Shown here: positions 35,401-48,800 of the stretch, in pieces | Layout: every line of letters starts with the position of its first letter | Position numbering within the stretch: position 1 is the stretch's first letter | Source of the DNA: Karalla daura | Lineage: Eukaryota > Chordata > Actinopteri > Chaetodontiformes > Leiognathidae | Reading direction: 5' to 3' | DNA length: 64,000 bases | NCBI GenBank assembly: GCA_029224185.1 | Contig: CM055191.1 | Location: 19,481,760-19,545,759, forward strand | Translations under genes and position numbers: made by a program | The notes under the pieces: model-generated | The model's input: only the letters and a program-made list of their open reading frames with translations | Databases searched by the model: none | Told to the model about the DNA's origin: nothing

Positions 35401-38155
35401 CCTTGAACCTATAGATGTAATTGTTTTTCTAATTAATGTTACGCTTCTCAATATATATATTTTTTTTAATACTTAATGATGGGAACTAATTGGTCCCTGA
35501 ATAAATCCACTTGCTACCTAGAAAAGCAGTGGACGGGCTCAGCAGATCAGGCAGCATATAATTACTTTTTTATGAAGACGCTTTCCATCTGCACCCTTTG
35601 GCTTTGCCGATAGTCTTGCCTGAAGTAATAACATCTATGCTTTCCCCTCAGACGTTCCACCAAATTGATTTGCTCTAATCATCGCATTAAGTTGTCACAT
35701 TCTGCTTGAAACAGCTCTGGACATCGTTTTCAGTACATCATGTTAAATCACGTTGCTCTGTCTCCCATGTGAGGACAGGTTAATTTCTTGATGGAAACTG
35801 CAAGATAGGACATGTGACATGTGACAGAACAGAGTGATCTCAGTTTATGTAACAAGCCCTTTCTTATTCTGCCAGCATCCAGCCACAAGAAACATCTAGC
35901 GCGGCCTCTTTTGTCTGCGTGACGTTCACAACAGTCTTGACATTGCTTAGAGCACAAAGACCCAAGGACAAATGTTGAATCGCAAGGACCTCACAACCAG
36001 ACTTTCCTAAAGTCCCCGCAGCTACCATACACAGAATGTACATTGTAGAGAAATAAACGAAATAATTAGAAATAATCCACATCCCCACTGTGACAGGTTG
36101 TTACCCTACCTCCAAATTTGCAGTACAACAAATTGTACCTTCAGACATCTAATACTTTATACAGTACATATCATAGAGGCTTTATACATATATAGCCCGA
36201 GCAAATAATAACCGAGGCCATATTTAAGGAATCTCTGTAAATCTTTCATTTGGACTGGGGAGAAGTACAACAATAAATTATTATCTGGACATCTGTTATA
36301 ATCAAACAGCATATCAAGAAACATGTGTTGTGCAAACAATATCTAATAATGAGCACTTGAAGTATGAGGAACCTTTATTAATGCTGAAGCTTAATAAACT
36401 CATGTTAGACACCGATGTACTTATGCAAACACCAATAATGGAGCAGCAATAAGTTGGATGGACTGGAGGGAACAAAGTGACATAATGTAAACATTATTAT
36501 AAGGGAGTGCCAAAAACAAATATCGGACTTGTTTACTACTTGTTTGCACATGCACACCTCCCAAAAAGGGAACAACGAAGAAGAGTGCACAGCAAAAAAG
36601 ACAAAAAAAAGTTAAGACATAGGACAAACATCAGCAGTCGCCTCATCTGCAGGCTGCAGGGAGGATCCTCACCCACCACTGATGTGCAGCCACTCCGACC
36701 TGCTCGCCAAGGTCATCCTTTGTTGCACCCAGCGAGGCTCACGGATGAGAAGCTTCAATACAGGCCTTGAGAATTTCTGCTAGCCTAATATGTTGCTTGC
36801 CATCTGCACGATTGAAATGAGATATGCTCATATTTCCGTTGTTTACTGTGACCCACAATCAGCCATCTTTCATGCAAGCTATTGTATGAAAATGAATCAT
36901 GCATGAGCATTTGCACCATTCTCACTCATGATATGAGGATAACTTAACCATTTGAAGGATTGCAGCGTAAGGATAATGTGATTCATAGGGTCGTTTGATG
37001 TAATACCATTAGATGTTTCATAAGGTCTGAACGCGTGTGGCACTGAATGTGAAATAATGAAGTGTGCATGTCCGGTTATTGCACAGCTGATATTCGTGTT
37101 CTTAATGTCAAGCTGGAGAAGTCAATGACTCTGTCTTAAGAATGAATTAAGTGAGTGTGGGAGTGTGTATAGGGCACCATCTTTAGCAACGTAATTATTG
37201 CCATATCTGCAGTTCCTTGCAGGTGCATGTTGTAGCTCATTCATCTGGTCTTTCAGGTTTCAGCTGTGATATTATCAGCCTGGTGTCCTGCTGTAGCAGA
37301 CTCCTATCGTCGCAGGGAAAACTCAAACCAGCGGCAGATGAACAAGATTAGTTATACAAGCCAGTGAACAGAGTGGGTCATTTTGTTGAAGGGGCCAAAT
37401 ATTTTTCACAAAGTTTGATGGACAAAACAAAAGGAGATTGATTTCACCTGGGAAGCCAGAAATAAGGCTCCAGCTAAATGTTGCCTTTGCCCTGTGTGTG
37501 CAATATGTACAACCAAAACAAATTGTTTTCCCTGCCAACTTAATTCTGGTGTAAAAAACAAAAAGTAATTGAACTACAAATAATGATTTACATATTTTAC
37601 AGACACAGATGTCTGTCAGGTCTCATGTCACCTGGGAGGTGAAACTGCAGCCCAGAGATGGAAAAGGGCAAAGCCTTGGTATTGTAAAACAGAAAACAGA
37701 GTAAAGATAAAGACTAATGTAGAAGTAGCATCATCAAACCTGCCTGTATTTCATTAGCTTGCTTAAGACCAAAAAACAGAATCATTGTTTCCACTGTTCT
37801 CTCACGAACTCCTCTTCTTCCTCCCCTCCCCCAGACTGCCCAGACGGTCCTGGTGGTGGTGGTGGTGTTCTGCCTCTCCTGGCTGCCGCACCACGTGGTG
37901 CACCTGTGGGTGGAGTTCGGGACCTTCCCGCTGAACCAGGCCTCCTTCGTGTTACGGGTGGCCGCCCACTGCCTGGCCTACAGCAACTCCTCCGTCAACC
38001 CGGTCATCTACGCCTTCCTGTCCGAGAACTTCAGGAAGGCGTACAAGCAGGTGTTCAAATGCCAGATGGGTGCCGGCGACTCCCCGCTCAACGACATCAA
38101 GGAGATCCGCAGCAAAGCGGACACGCCGCCCTCCACCAACTGCACCAACGTGTGA
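28547..38155 (+). CDS. galr1: Galanin receptor type 1, complete three-exon gene
   Basis: Class A GPCR for galanin (and probably spexin-family peptides), Gi/o-coupled at the plasma membrane by family knowledge. Exons 28547-29230, 29332-29397 and 37835-38155 join in phase 0 to 356 residues; human GALR1 has 349 with introns at the same places. Visible features: N-glycosylation sequons at N2, N15 and N189; TM2 NLSIADL with D88; disulfide pair C115/C193; DRY at 139-141; SWLPHH in TM6; NPVIY at 305-309; likely palmitoylated C326; C-terminus TPPSTNCTNV. Galanin-contact residues reported for human GALR1 (H264, H267, E271, F282) align with H270, H273, E277 and F288. The start has A at -3 and is the first in-frame ATG. 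The a/b teleost paralogue is not resolved here; linkage to depdc1b rather than MBP/SALL3 hints at the second vertebrate GALR1 locus, which is inference. Confidence 0.97.
29332..29397 (+). CDS. galr1: galr1 coding exon 2 (residues 229-250)
   Basis: A 66-bp microexon encodes the basic third intracellular loop, from VLNHLHKK to SEASKKK. It is nearly identical to the mammalian exon. The acceptor is ttgcttgcag and the donor is AAG|gtatgt. Intron 1 is only 101 bp. The loop carries the G-protein-contacting basic residues of the family. Confidence 0.96.
32367..32469. repeat. CA repeat in galr1 intron 2
   Basis: About 50 CA units with one CTCA and one CGCA interruption. Confidence 0.95.
34080..34300. 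promoter_or_regulatory. Candidate regulatory patch in galr1 intron 2
   Basis: CpG-containing island in AT-rich intron with two ATCGATA motifs, GATAAG and two CTTATC cores. It stands out from its flanks in composition. Conservation was not tested. Confidence 0.25.
34425..34720. mobile_element. Probable teleost dispersed repeat in galr1 intron 2
   Basis: Segments such as AGACACAGAGCAACATTAGC, GTGTCTGGTCATCTGGTGAA and TCCAATATTTACCCTCTTTA match a dispersed repeat I remember from percomorph genomes. I cannot name the family. The ends are approximate. It contains a CTCF-like motif. Confidence 0.4.
34439..34454 (+). promoter_or_regulatory. CTCF-like motif inside a repeat
   Basis: CCACTTGAGGGCAGCG matches the CTCF core CCASYAGRKGGCRS at all but one position. 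It lies at the start of the probable dispersed repeat. Confidence 0.35.
37835..38155 (+). CDS. galr1: galr1 coding exon 3 (residues 251-356 and stop)
   Basis: This exon encodes TM6, TM7 and the cytoplasmic tail. The acceptor is a pyrimidine tract ending ctcccccag, and the exon opens in phase 0 with TAQTVLVVVVV. TM6 has FCLSWLPHHVVHLW, TM7 has NSSVNPVIYAF, and the tail ends in TNV then TGA. Codon use is strongly GC-ending, in contrast to the AT-rich intron before it. Confidence 0.97.
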   Translation, partial: TAQTVLVVVVVFCLSWLPHHVVHLWVEFGTFPLNQASFVLRVAAHCLAYSNSSVNPVIYAFLSENFRKAYKQVFKCQMGAGDSPLNDIKEIRSKADTPPSTNCTNV

Positions 38156-38543
38156 CTGACCAGGTGGGGGCGGCGAAACATGTCACGCTGAGACTCGACA
38201 TGAAGCCGTGGTGACAGAGCGTGGGGGGAGTGGGTGTAGGTTTTGTGACGGATGGCCGATCTAATTTGCTGCAGCTCTACTGTTCCACATATGCGCTGTT
38301 CATTATACCTGGACCAGAGGAGATAAAGCCACCCTGGCTGCAGGACATCATTACTCTTTGATTACTCTCTGTTTCCTGCATCTCCTATTTCATGATAAAA
38401 AACCCCTTCGGAGCCCAAAACTCAGGAAAATGATCCTCCCCTCTAGAGTGAAACTCATTTAGATTGTAGACATGATTTACATATGTCGTCCATTGTTTAC
38501 AAGCCAGTAAATTAGGAATGTGAATTGTGCTTTCAGACTTCAA

Positions 38544-38549
38544 AATAAA
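38544..38549 (+). terminator. galr1: Candidate galr1 polyadenylation signal
   Basis: Canonical AATAAA about 390 bp after the galr1 stop codon, in AT-rich DNA. It is the first AATAAA I find after the stop. Use of this signal is inferred. Confidence 0.5.
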
Positions 38550-41222
38550 TTGGTGTCCAGTGGAGGAACTGGAGCCAGGTCTGCTTGACGCAGAGGTTGG
38601 AGGTGTTGGGAGATACTGTCTTGTATATAAACACATATCCTAGTAATTAACAAAACCTGTGAATATAAACAATTGACATGACATCAATAACACCTGACTG
38701 CTCCAATTCCTGATGGTATCCAATTCAGGGTTAGAGGGTGTGAACAAGACTTGCAGAGGTTGGTTTCACAAAGATAAACTATAACTGTGGCTTTGCTCTA
38801 ATTGTTAGGCCTGAGATAAATATCTTTAGCTGCAAAAAACTGTCATGTTCTTGACCATTTTGTAGAGGCCTAATTTGGATTCTGGGTGGCTCGTTTCAAA
38901 CCACATGTCAAACTGCTGGGCTCACCTCACTTGTTTGCCCTTTTGGAGAATTCCAACATTTACAAGAAGATTTTACTGAGAACACTGTGTAATTGAGGGT
39001 GTTATATATTTAAACTGTCTGGCACATGCTTTCTGTAGCGAGAGGAGGGACGTCTACACTGATGCATTTCCATCAGTATTTATATAGCCAGTAATCAGGG
39101 ATTACGATGACAAATTGTCGGTGAAACTTCAGCGTGTAGACACAACCTCCGGGTTTGTTCCAGAAAAACAGAGTTTCTTAAAGAGAGCAGTCAACGGCAA
39201 ATAGCATTTCAACAACACTTCACAAGGGCTAGCTAAGTAACATGAAGAATATCAACATTTTAGAGTGTTAACTTTCTGTACACTTGACAAAAAAAAGGTA
39301 TTTTCTTCTTTTTAGTTTAATTAGCCACAAAGGCTGCATATGTCCTTCAGAGTTATCTTGTAAGGCGCAGATTGATTTCCTTGTTAAATGAAGGCTGTTG
39401 AAGGCTGATGAGATAATTGCAGCTGTAATTGGCTGGATTGGTTACATGAAGGAATGAGGAGAGAGATTCGCTCGCAGAGGGTGAAGATATCTTGGTAAAG
39501 CAATGGGACGGGGGAGTAGGACAGGTCAAGCCTTTGTCGCCCTGCATATCTGGTGCCTTAAAACACTGCAGGAGAAGCTCAGCGGATGTGAACTGGTCCT
39601 TTCAGCTCATCCATCACCAGAATTATGAGCATGATCGATGTGTGCCCCGTTTTAATATATTCATGCACAGCGAGGACCTGGGGACAGGGTGGCACACTCT
39701 TAAGACTTCAAAGGAATTTTGACAATTGTCTAACTTGCATTAAACTCATCAGAGAGCAAATTAAAGGCTGGCTTAACATTCAAGAGAGTGTCTTTGTGAA
39801 ACCAGCTGCAGGAGGAGCAGCAGCAGGTGGTCTTTGGGGACTCCAAACTTGTTCGACTCAAACTTCTTTGCATATTCACATATTGGAATGAAAAGATCTC
39901 TGTTTCAAGAGGCCTCACTTGCCCAACACTGCAAACAAAATCCACTGTAGATAAGAGCATACTTGTCATTGTCATTGCACTTAGTATGATTAAAGTCTTA
40001 GTATGATTAAGTCTGTTTGGTTGTAAATATTATGGCTGCTGAAGCCGATCTTCACACATGCCTGTAAAAGCCTCACTGTATTTGGCTGTTTTTGCTATGT
40101 TAACATGTTGTGCTGTGCGACTGAGCCAGGCTGTTGGACATATAAAGCTCAATGCTTGTTTTGCACCCTCTCTGGTAGCCATCTTTTGTAACCACAGAAG
40201 CAGTTAACAAAAGAGTATTCTGACGTTGAATGCCATATGAATGTGATGTGCCAAGCCTCCACACAGCAGCTTTACCTCAGTATATTTCGACAGTCATTAA
40301 GACTAAGTAGAGACCTTCAACTTGGATGTATAGTATCGCACACAGCATCTCAAATTAAGAGGTGTATGCTTTTATTGATTTTTCTTTTGCATGTAAAGGA
40401 TTTAAGACTGAGCTTATTGAAGATTTTCATCCTGAGGTTGGATGAGCTGCGTCATGAGGGAAGCGAGCCTGCTGCAGTTTTTTTCCCTTTTTCTTTTTTT
40501 CTTTTTGCTGCAGCAGCTGAAATGACTCATTAAGACCCAACTTCATCCAGAGAGGAGGAACTAATCAGTGTAATCAGCAGGCTGTCATCCTCCCTGTCGG
40601 CAAGGATCTCACATGTGGGAGTCTGAGATTCCTCCCGGAGAGCAGAGGAGGTTCAGCCAATCGCTTGCTGTAGCGCTGACTGTGCATATACATGACGCTC
40701 GGCCCACCCCCACACACGACTGGGATTTAAAATTGGACGTTTGCATGGAAATCTGCTCCTGGAGGAGCAAGGCTTGTGGATTTGCTATTGATATAACAGT
40801 GGACACTAATGACGCTGTGGAAGCAGGGACTTCCTGCGACAAATGATACTGATTTGGAACACAAATATTGTTTTTTTTTGCCTCAAATTTCTCTCACGAA
40901 GAGCACATGAACAAAAGAACACGTTTTCAACAGAGCCCGCAATGTTTATGTGAAACTGTCAATTACAGCTCATAGGTTAGAGTGGAATTATTAAGTACAT
41001 ACTGGGTGTCATCACACTACCGACATATCTTTCAAGAAATATGCAGCACGCTATGTTACGTGGCAGAGGACAGTTAATTCTTCCACCAGGTAACGGGAAA
41101 TCGCTGGAGAGGTCAATTCTCCAATGAAATTGATTACCGCTTCTTGAAAATATTAAATGAGCTGAGTGGAGTAAATCACCTCTAATGACAGAGGGTTATT
41201 AACACAGAGGCCGGTGTTGTTG

Positions 41223-41235
41223 TTGCTAGGGAACA
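41223..41235. promoter_or_regulatory. X-box-like motif in intergenic DNA
   Basis: GTTGCTAGGGAAC resembles an RFX X-box. Its flanks (41040-41300) are rich in homeodomain-type ATTA/TAAT cores, as in conserved enhancers. Confidence 0.3.
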
Positions 41236-42876
41236 AAGCATTAAACACTGTACCTGTGCACCCATAGCTAATAATTGCTTATGTTCGCCATATAAATATT
41301 GTTTATGAAAACTGAGCAGCTACCGTCCACCTCAACATGAAAACAGATGTCTAATGCAAACAGTAGGTGCAATTAAAAGCGTCTGTGTTGAGCTCAGGCT
41401 CTGAAATGAAATTGGGTTTGATACCATGTATGAACAAGATATTTACACTGAAATTTATTTCACTCCCGTCTGTTCTGCAGAGACAACTCCGCACATCACC
41501 TTATCATCCCATCCGTCATCATTTTAGTGCTTGGGAAGCGAGACGGATTTCTCTTTGAACATGACATTAAAAAGAGCGAGTGAAAGCAAACACAGATCCC
41601 CGCCGAGCGTGCTGTCGATTGAGGACAGCCAACAAAGGTGCTCCGTCTTAGTGCAGGTTTCTCGAGTGGCTCACATCTCTTTCCAGTTTTAATCTATTCG
41701 CTCACATACATGATACTCTTTGTACAGCCTTCCAGTGCTCTGTGTGTGTTAATGAGCTTGTCTCGTGTCTTTTCAGCCTTTTTTTGCTGTTATAATTCCA
41801 GCTGTGCCGTTCAAAATCTAATTATTTATCGGATCAGAAAAAAAGAAACGTCTTGATTCTGTGCTTAAAATGCAACATGTGAGTAACCGCTAAAGCTCTC
41901 TGAAGTACTTGTTATCTGGATGCTATTTTGAACTATATCCAGGCTTTTGATGGTGTCTTTATGCAGTGCTACTTATATGATTATATTAAACTTTGTGGCA
42001 TTTCATTGAGGAAATCTTTTTATTTCATACACAAAATCTGCTTCACATTTAGTCCACTCCCCAGTGTCTCCATACAAATGAAAATCTCTCATGCAGTAAT
42101 GTGTCCATTGTGTCGAAAACAACAAACCAAACCTCCCTCACTGTCTCATTGGGCTGTAGCCAGGAGAAAGAAAATAGCAGGGCAGGCTCCCACCAGTTGG
42201 GCTCCCCTCAGAGTTTGGTTTTGATGATTACACACTAGTGGAGGACATTTCCTGGCATCAAGTCAACTCAATGATCCTGAAAGCTGAAGAGACAGCCTGT
42301 CTCCCCATTATAAACCGTGCTATAAATATGGTCTTTTTGGACTCAACTCCGTTAACAACGACCAAGATGAAGACATGGCAGACGTGTGAGGACAACGAGG
42401 AGGGAGTTGTATCATGCGGTTTCCGTCATGAACACTGGGTACACAGGAAACAAGGGACGGGGCTGTTATTGACATTAATATCGTCCAGAGCTGCAGGGGA
42501 TGGAGCCACGTGGGAGCTGAAAATGTTTTCATAAGGTCGCTCTGCGTTTTCTATGATTACTCCAAGTTGCTATTATAATGGCAGTGCTGCACTTCAGATG
42601 ACTCAAACTCACCGCCACCCTGAGGGACATTGTAAAGAAACTCTTTTCTTCTGTTGTCCTCTGTTAATAATCTCACGCTATCATGAGGTCAGTCTTACAG
42701 AGAGTAAGAATAAGAATACCTATAATTGTCCCACAATGGGGACTGTTCATAACCACTCCATAGGTGTTGAAAATTTGTCCAAACTTCTATAGTGCATGTG
42801 ACTCTTGTGCCAACTTCATAAAAATCATAACAATCGGATTTGATTTAAACTGGTCCAAATATCTCCAGTAAACAGA

Positions 42877-43210
42877 GAGGGCAGGGAACTCACCCTGGAC
42901 AGATCTCCAGTCCATCACAGGCCACACAAAGCAACCACCAGACCTAGGTGCCTAGTGTTTCCAACACAGTTTTGCACAAAATAAAAGTGATATTTCTGAA
43001 AATTTCAATTGGTACTTTCCATTGAATACTGTTTTGAATGTGTTTTCAGTACCAGTCAGGTTTTGCGCATTATTACACAGCTACTGTCATATTCAGACCT
43101 ACAGGCAATTTAAAGTCGCACATCGACTAAAATAAACATGTTCTTGCACTGTGATAGCAAACTGGAGCAGCCAGAGAAAACCCCCACACACGGGGGAAAC
43201 ATGCCATGTC
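42877..43210 (-). mobile_element. Dispersed teleost repeat, interrupted copy
   Basis: Left part (42877-42945: CACCCTGGACAGATCTCCAG, TCCATCACAGG) and right part (43094-43210: ACCTACAGGCAATTTAAAGTCG, GAGAAAACCC) match consecutive parts of a very common fish repeat. The ~148 bp between them has no similarity, whereas I expect about 50 bp there, which suggests an insertion. The family name is not certain. Confidence 0.65.
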
Positions 43211-45560
43211 AGCATAACAACAATTAAGTCAATGATCTGAGAACCTGAGCTGTAGCCCAGTTCATCCATCACTAAGCTTGTTTCCAGGGCCACCAAAGTT
43301 GAAAAGATTGAGACTTTATTTCAGTGAAGTTAGGAAGACACAACTACCACGGAAGAGAGTTCATACTTGGTGGTATACAGCAGGAGGCTACATTAGCAGC
43401 TAGTTGCATTAGCACACCACTGACTGCCCTGTCCATGGGCAGGTAACGTGTCTGTCCAACTAGGTTTTGACATGGGAGAAATATTGGTTGTATTTCTGTA
43501 AATAAATATGACTTATCAGGGAATCTAAAGACTGATCCAGATCCACATCCAAAAAAGGTCATAGCAACTGGAACTGTTTGTATATTCTTGGCTATGTGTC
43601 ACCTTTCATGAAAGGGACTTCTTCAGGTCTGACCGGCTGGAATTCACCTGTTAAAATGCAGGTATTCAACCTCTGTGGAGAAGCTGGTCTGGGTACTGGG
43701 CTGTCGGCTGAGCTGTCACTAAACATCTTGGTTAATGCCTTTGGGTCAAAGCAACGTACCTCTCTGCTCTTTGCATCTGATGTGCAGGCTGCCCACTGGG
43801 TCACTTTGTGCCATTAGGAGACATCTGTATTCTGACTGAACATTGCAGATTTCAGGATGACAAAGTTTTCCGGATCTCATTAACTTAATGTCGAATGACT
43901 CTCACTGAAGCTCTTCCTGTGACTACCATCAGTCAGTCAGTGAGTTTTCCTTTGAAAGAGCTTTCTGTAAAAAGGCTGCTATTACTGGCCTTTAGATTTA
44001 ACAGCCTTCCTGTTGTTTTTCCACAGTCCTTCTCTCTTAAGAGCAACTCCGTCGCACATGGGCAGAATAACCTTCAATTTCACCTGGAGGCACCTCACCT
44101 ATGGTTATGTGCCATCCTAGATCAGACAAGACTGGAAATTATTCATAAGTGTCCTTTCATTAAAATCCAATTCTGCTTTCATTAAAGACATACAATCAGG
44201 GCAAATATGGGACTAATGCTTCACATTTTGTGCTTTGTAGCCACCCATTACATAAAGCGTCTTTGTTTATTTGTCGGTGAGGAAATCATACTGTCCTAAT
44301 CACACTGTCGCACCTTGAGATCAGCACAAAGGCTTCAAACCACTCGCAAAGCATAAAAGCCTAAAAGACAAAGAGCTCCATGGCAGCACAGAGCAGAAAA
44401 ACACTCCTCCAAAGCAGTGGTCAACACTTAGACTAAAAGATCACTGACTCGCTCACTCATTCACTCACTCACCCGCTCACTCATAAACACACTCCACATG
44501 TGCAGACAGCGTAGCCTCATTTCCTCTAAATTGGCTGTTATCTAATAGACTTTGATGGAGTGGGAATGGGTTCAGATTTGGCTTGAGTGAGCGGTGGTGC
44601 AGACGGGAGATACAAAATCAAAATGTGAAGCTGGACTGAAAAGGTCGCTTGTTGCCAAGTCTGTGCATTGCTGCATTTAAGCCCTGAAATTTCTCATGAT
44701 GATGCATAGAAGCCACCATTAATTCCCCAAGACTTCCCTCTATCTAATTCCTATTTCGCTGCTGTTTTTTGACAGTTTTGACCACTCTTATTAGCTTGCA
44801 CTTCCCCTTTGACTGTATGTTAACAAAAAAGTAACCATGATTCAGAAACCATTCGCTCCCTTCCTACTGTGATTCCTCATGAATCATATGTACCGAGTTC
44901 CTTGACTTTTGTGCACCTTTGTCCTTTGAAGAACAGTGTTACTGCAGAGCAGGTGAACATCATGGGGACGTTTGTGCTCCTGTGATTGTGACTGATGCCC
45001 GATTAGTGAAGACACAGTTGGTGCACAGCGTGTACAAAACTCCAAATCAATTAAGCTTTTTGTGTCTTAATTTAGGATAAGTGCTTCAGCAGTGAAGTTA
45101 ATCCTGGCAGGGCTAGGAAAACTGCCAACAAATACAGCTTCTTTTTTTTTTTCTCAAACATTTTTGCATTTGGAAGTGGGGAAATATTACCAACGCCGCA
45201 GGACTTTCTTTCACCGTGTGTTGCATTGCTCTCAGGTCCGAAGTAGAAAACCAATTACCAAAGCTACGTGTCTATTCCCAGAAAAGCATTATGGAAACAG
45301 CATGGGCTTTCCCAACTTGAAAGCATGGGCTGACTCGGTAACACTAAATAATATCAAAAAATATGACACGGGCACATGTGACCTTGACAGTGCCACAACT
45401 GAAGAGGGCCAATATGAAGCCTGCCAGTTAACCTGTCAAACACTTACACAAACAAAAGTAAATCCTCCTCCAGGTTGTATGTACAAGTTGTAACATGTAA
45501 AGAAAACATATGTGGACATTACTAGGGATAGGAAATTGAATCGCCACAGAACTGTGACTA

Positions 45561-45870
45561 GGTAGTTAGTGGTTAGTGCAGTGACTGAGGGCCTGTCACT
45601 GTTCTCCCTGTCTGTACCTTCTCTGGATACTCCAGTTGCTTCCCACAGGCCAAAAACATGCATGTTAAGGTCGACTGGAGACTCTACAGCACATTGCCTC
45701 TAGGTGTGAGTTTGAGGGTGAATGGTGTCTGTGAGCTGTGTTAGACCCTGCAACATCTGCAGGGTGTTTTTCCCTGGCTGCGCCCTGTGCACGCTGGATA
45801 TTGGTGCAAACGGACCCCTCGTAATGGTTAAGGTAGAGAGCACATGAAATAATGCATGTATGGATGGGGG
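45561..45870 (+). mobile_element. Dispersed teleost repeat, fuller copy
   Basis: Same family as 42877-43210 in opposite orientation. Blocks in order: GTGGTTAGTGCAGTG, TGTTCTCCCTGTCTG, CTTCCCACAGGCCAAAAACA, GTGTGAGTTTGAGGGTGAAT, GCAGGGTGTTTTTCCCTG, and a GGATGG-type tail. The start looks tRNA-like, suggesting a SINE-type element (inferred). Confidence 0.7.
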
Positions 45871-48800
45871 ATATTGTACAGAATGAGAGCTGGATCCCAG
45901 CTTTAACCCACAACCTGGAGCCAGTGATTTCAGGATCAGGAATGTAGCTGTAGCAAGACGACAAGGACTCTATTTTTTTTTTTGGCTGTGAATCCGGTTA
46001 AAATTTGCACGAGATATCAAATATGTTGAATGACCCTGAACAGGATTTGCCAGCTATACAATCTTGATGCAGGAGAGTAAATTGGCTGCTTTGTATTTAG
46101 GTCAGGTTTTGCCCTCATGGCTACAAAGGCTGGAGAGGTCCCCGATGATGGAGTTAATTCCCCTCTCTTCACTGCACTGCTGAGACGTTAACTATTCCCA
46201 ATCACCCTGAATGGAACACCTACTGTACTATCTGCAGGCTCACAGGCTGGAATAATAATGCCCTGATAACACGGGAGCATAATGACCACAGACCTCTCCA
46301 TGCCACCATTTATTACAATCTATTCATTTCGCAGAGTTTTCACATTACCACATCGTCAGGAACATGATTGCAACTTCAACAGAGTCATTAGCCTGCTGCT
46401 TCTGAAGCTGATCAGTGGGAAATAGTTACATCAGACATGCTGTGGTGCAGAAACTCCTCAGAATGTGTGGTTCTGGAACGATTTCTGTAATCATTTCAGA
46501 GTTGGATGAGACATGTCTGAATTTGGCCTGAGGGTCGGCGGCTGGTCATTTGCCCTCGTTCCTGTGTCTATGCACATTGCTATGGACTCAAACCTCAATT
46601 GTAACAGTTGCAGAAGGTAACGTTTTTTTTTTTTTTTTTCTTAAGGCAACCAATAAGGGATCCGTTAGTCTATTGCACGCCCATGTCATCCATTTGGTGC
46701 ATCTTCCGCAACAAGATCAGGTTTCAAGTCAGTGTCACAAGCACAAGTAAGAGGCAGGCTTTACCCAAGGTTATCTTGACCTTCCTGTGTGACCATCCAC
46801 ACTGCTGGATGACGTCGACAGGTAAACGGCAATATGACAAAGCAGATCACAGGCGACATGACTGTGAGCAATGCATCAAGATTGGGTGCAAATTTGCACT
46901 TGAACCCAATAGTGAAGAGTTTACACTGTAAAAACACAGCAAACTGACATGAAGGCTTGGGGGTTACATGTGCTGAGGTAAGCACAAATCTCACAGCACA
47001 TAATCTCGGGTGCATCAGCAGAAAATAGATCCCTTCATTCATGTGCATTGATTCAAGCAGGAATACAAGTTCTCAGACGGGTGTGAAATTCTTTGACACT
47101 TACCTATGGTGGTACCAAAACACACTCAGCTGTGACAACATAATTCAAAGTGTTACCACTACATATGAATATGTAAATATTGTATGCACACACAGGTCTC
47201 CGCACTGTGATTATCGCTGTGTGGTTTAAGGATTTTTCTTTCTGTGTTTTTTTACCACCTCCTCCGTGTATGCGCTCGTGTTTACCGTGTGGGATGCCTC
47301 CTTGTGGAGGAATCAAGTGTCGGCCGCTGCCTTGCAGCTCTTTTGCTGTGCCACACAAAAGCAGTTTGGCTGGCATCTCGCCGTCACGCTGAAGATCTAC
47401 ATATCCTCCGTTGTGCTGTGTAATTACCTCCACTTAAGTGCTTGTCATATGTGCACACAGCGGGGACGGAGACCGTGAGCAGTCGAGGTCATCTTTAAAA
47501 TGGTGACTCTCGAGCTTTTGTCTGGGGAAAACGCTTCACTTGATGGGAATCCATCTCAGTAAAAAGAGACGTCTGATCTATGGCAGCAAATGCATAAAAA
47601 CATTATGCTCATCTACTTTGCAGACATGTCCCCTTTTGTATGGGTTTCATAATGCGTGCAGAGAGTGTGCAGTAAGCCCATTCAAGCTCCCACCCCATTT
47701 AGGAGGGAAGCACTAAAAGTCCTGCGCCACAACAGAACGCCTCAATTGATCTTCAGATTTGTTTTATGGATGGGTTTTGGGGGATACATTTATTTGCTGT
47801 AAGGAGTTCAGACCTTTTGCTCTTGCAAAGATGCCTGCACTCAGGTATTTCCACACCTGGTTGGAATTCAGGACACATTATCCAACATACAAAATCTGCC
47901 TCCTGGAGTGTTATTCCATATAATTATTATTCTGGAACCAGCTCACTGTCCGATACACTGGCAATACAAGAACGACAACGGAAACAGGCACAAGTGTCAA
48001 TTAGAACTTTTATATAAACAAAAGAGACCGTCAGCATGAATTTAGTGTCATCTGTTGAATTATTTTTTTCCAGCACAGAGCAGCAATTCAACTGTAACAG
48101 TTATTCCAGCATTAGATTTGTTCGCCAGCATTTAGGAAGGTCGATGTGAAGAATGTCAACACTCAATCACGTCACGATACAAAAATTGAAGTCTCAAATT
48201 AGGCAAAAAAAAAGAAAAGAAAAAAGAAATGAACAGACAAACCGCAATGACACGACAAAGCAGCAGGTAAGGGGGAAAGACACGACAGTGAGAGAAATGA
48301 AAGTGGACTGTGTGACAGAGAAACGTGTACCGGTTATGGAAGCGGCTCTTATTCACAGGACGAGACCAACGTGAAAGGAGGCGACTCAAGAGTGCATGTG
48401 CAGCAGGACCTGTTGAGTAAAGTGGGAGGAGGATTCAGACAGCATTTAGTTTCTTTACCTTACCTTTTTCCTGAGAGGGAATTTGACTAAGTGCACACCT
48501 TTAAGGGTCAGTTGTCTACAATCTTTGCCCGGGACCTGTGGTTCATCACTCACCTGTGATTTGTTTGTACGTATAAATGCAATTACCAGCTCGTTCAAAA
48601 GCTCCTCAGTAACATCTTGTCATTCATTCCCTTTGTTAGCACACGCACGATATGTTCAATGGGGGAAACGTACATGATATGTTCAATCTGAATCAGCAAC
48701 ATAATGCCCATTTTACAACCAAACAATATAATTAAAATGAAATGCATCTTCGCAGTGCAAAAGTCAGTATCACAATTATTGTCGTAAGAGGAAATGCATC

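Larger units (their letters stand above)
29398..37834 (+). other. galr1: galr1 intron 2 (8.4 kb)
   Basis: Mostly AT-rich, CpG-poor non-coding DNA with no recognisable exon on either strand. It contains a CA repeat (32367-32469), a likely dispersed repeat (34425-34720) and a short CpG-containing, GATA-motif-rich patch (34080-34300). Confidence 0.85.
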
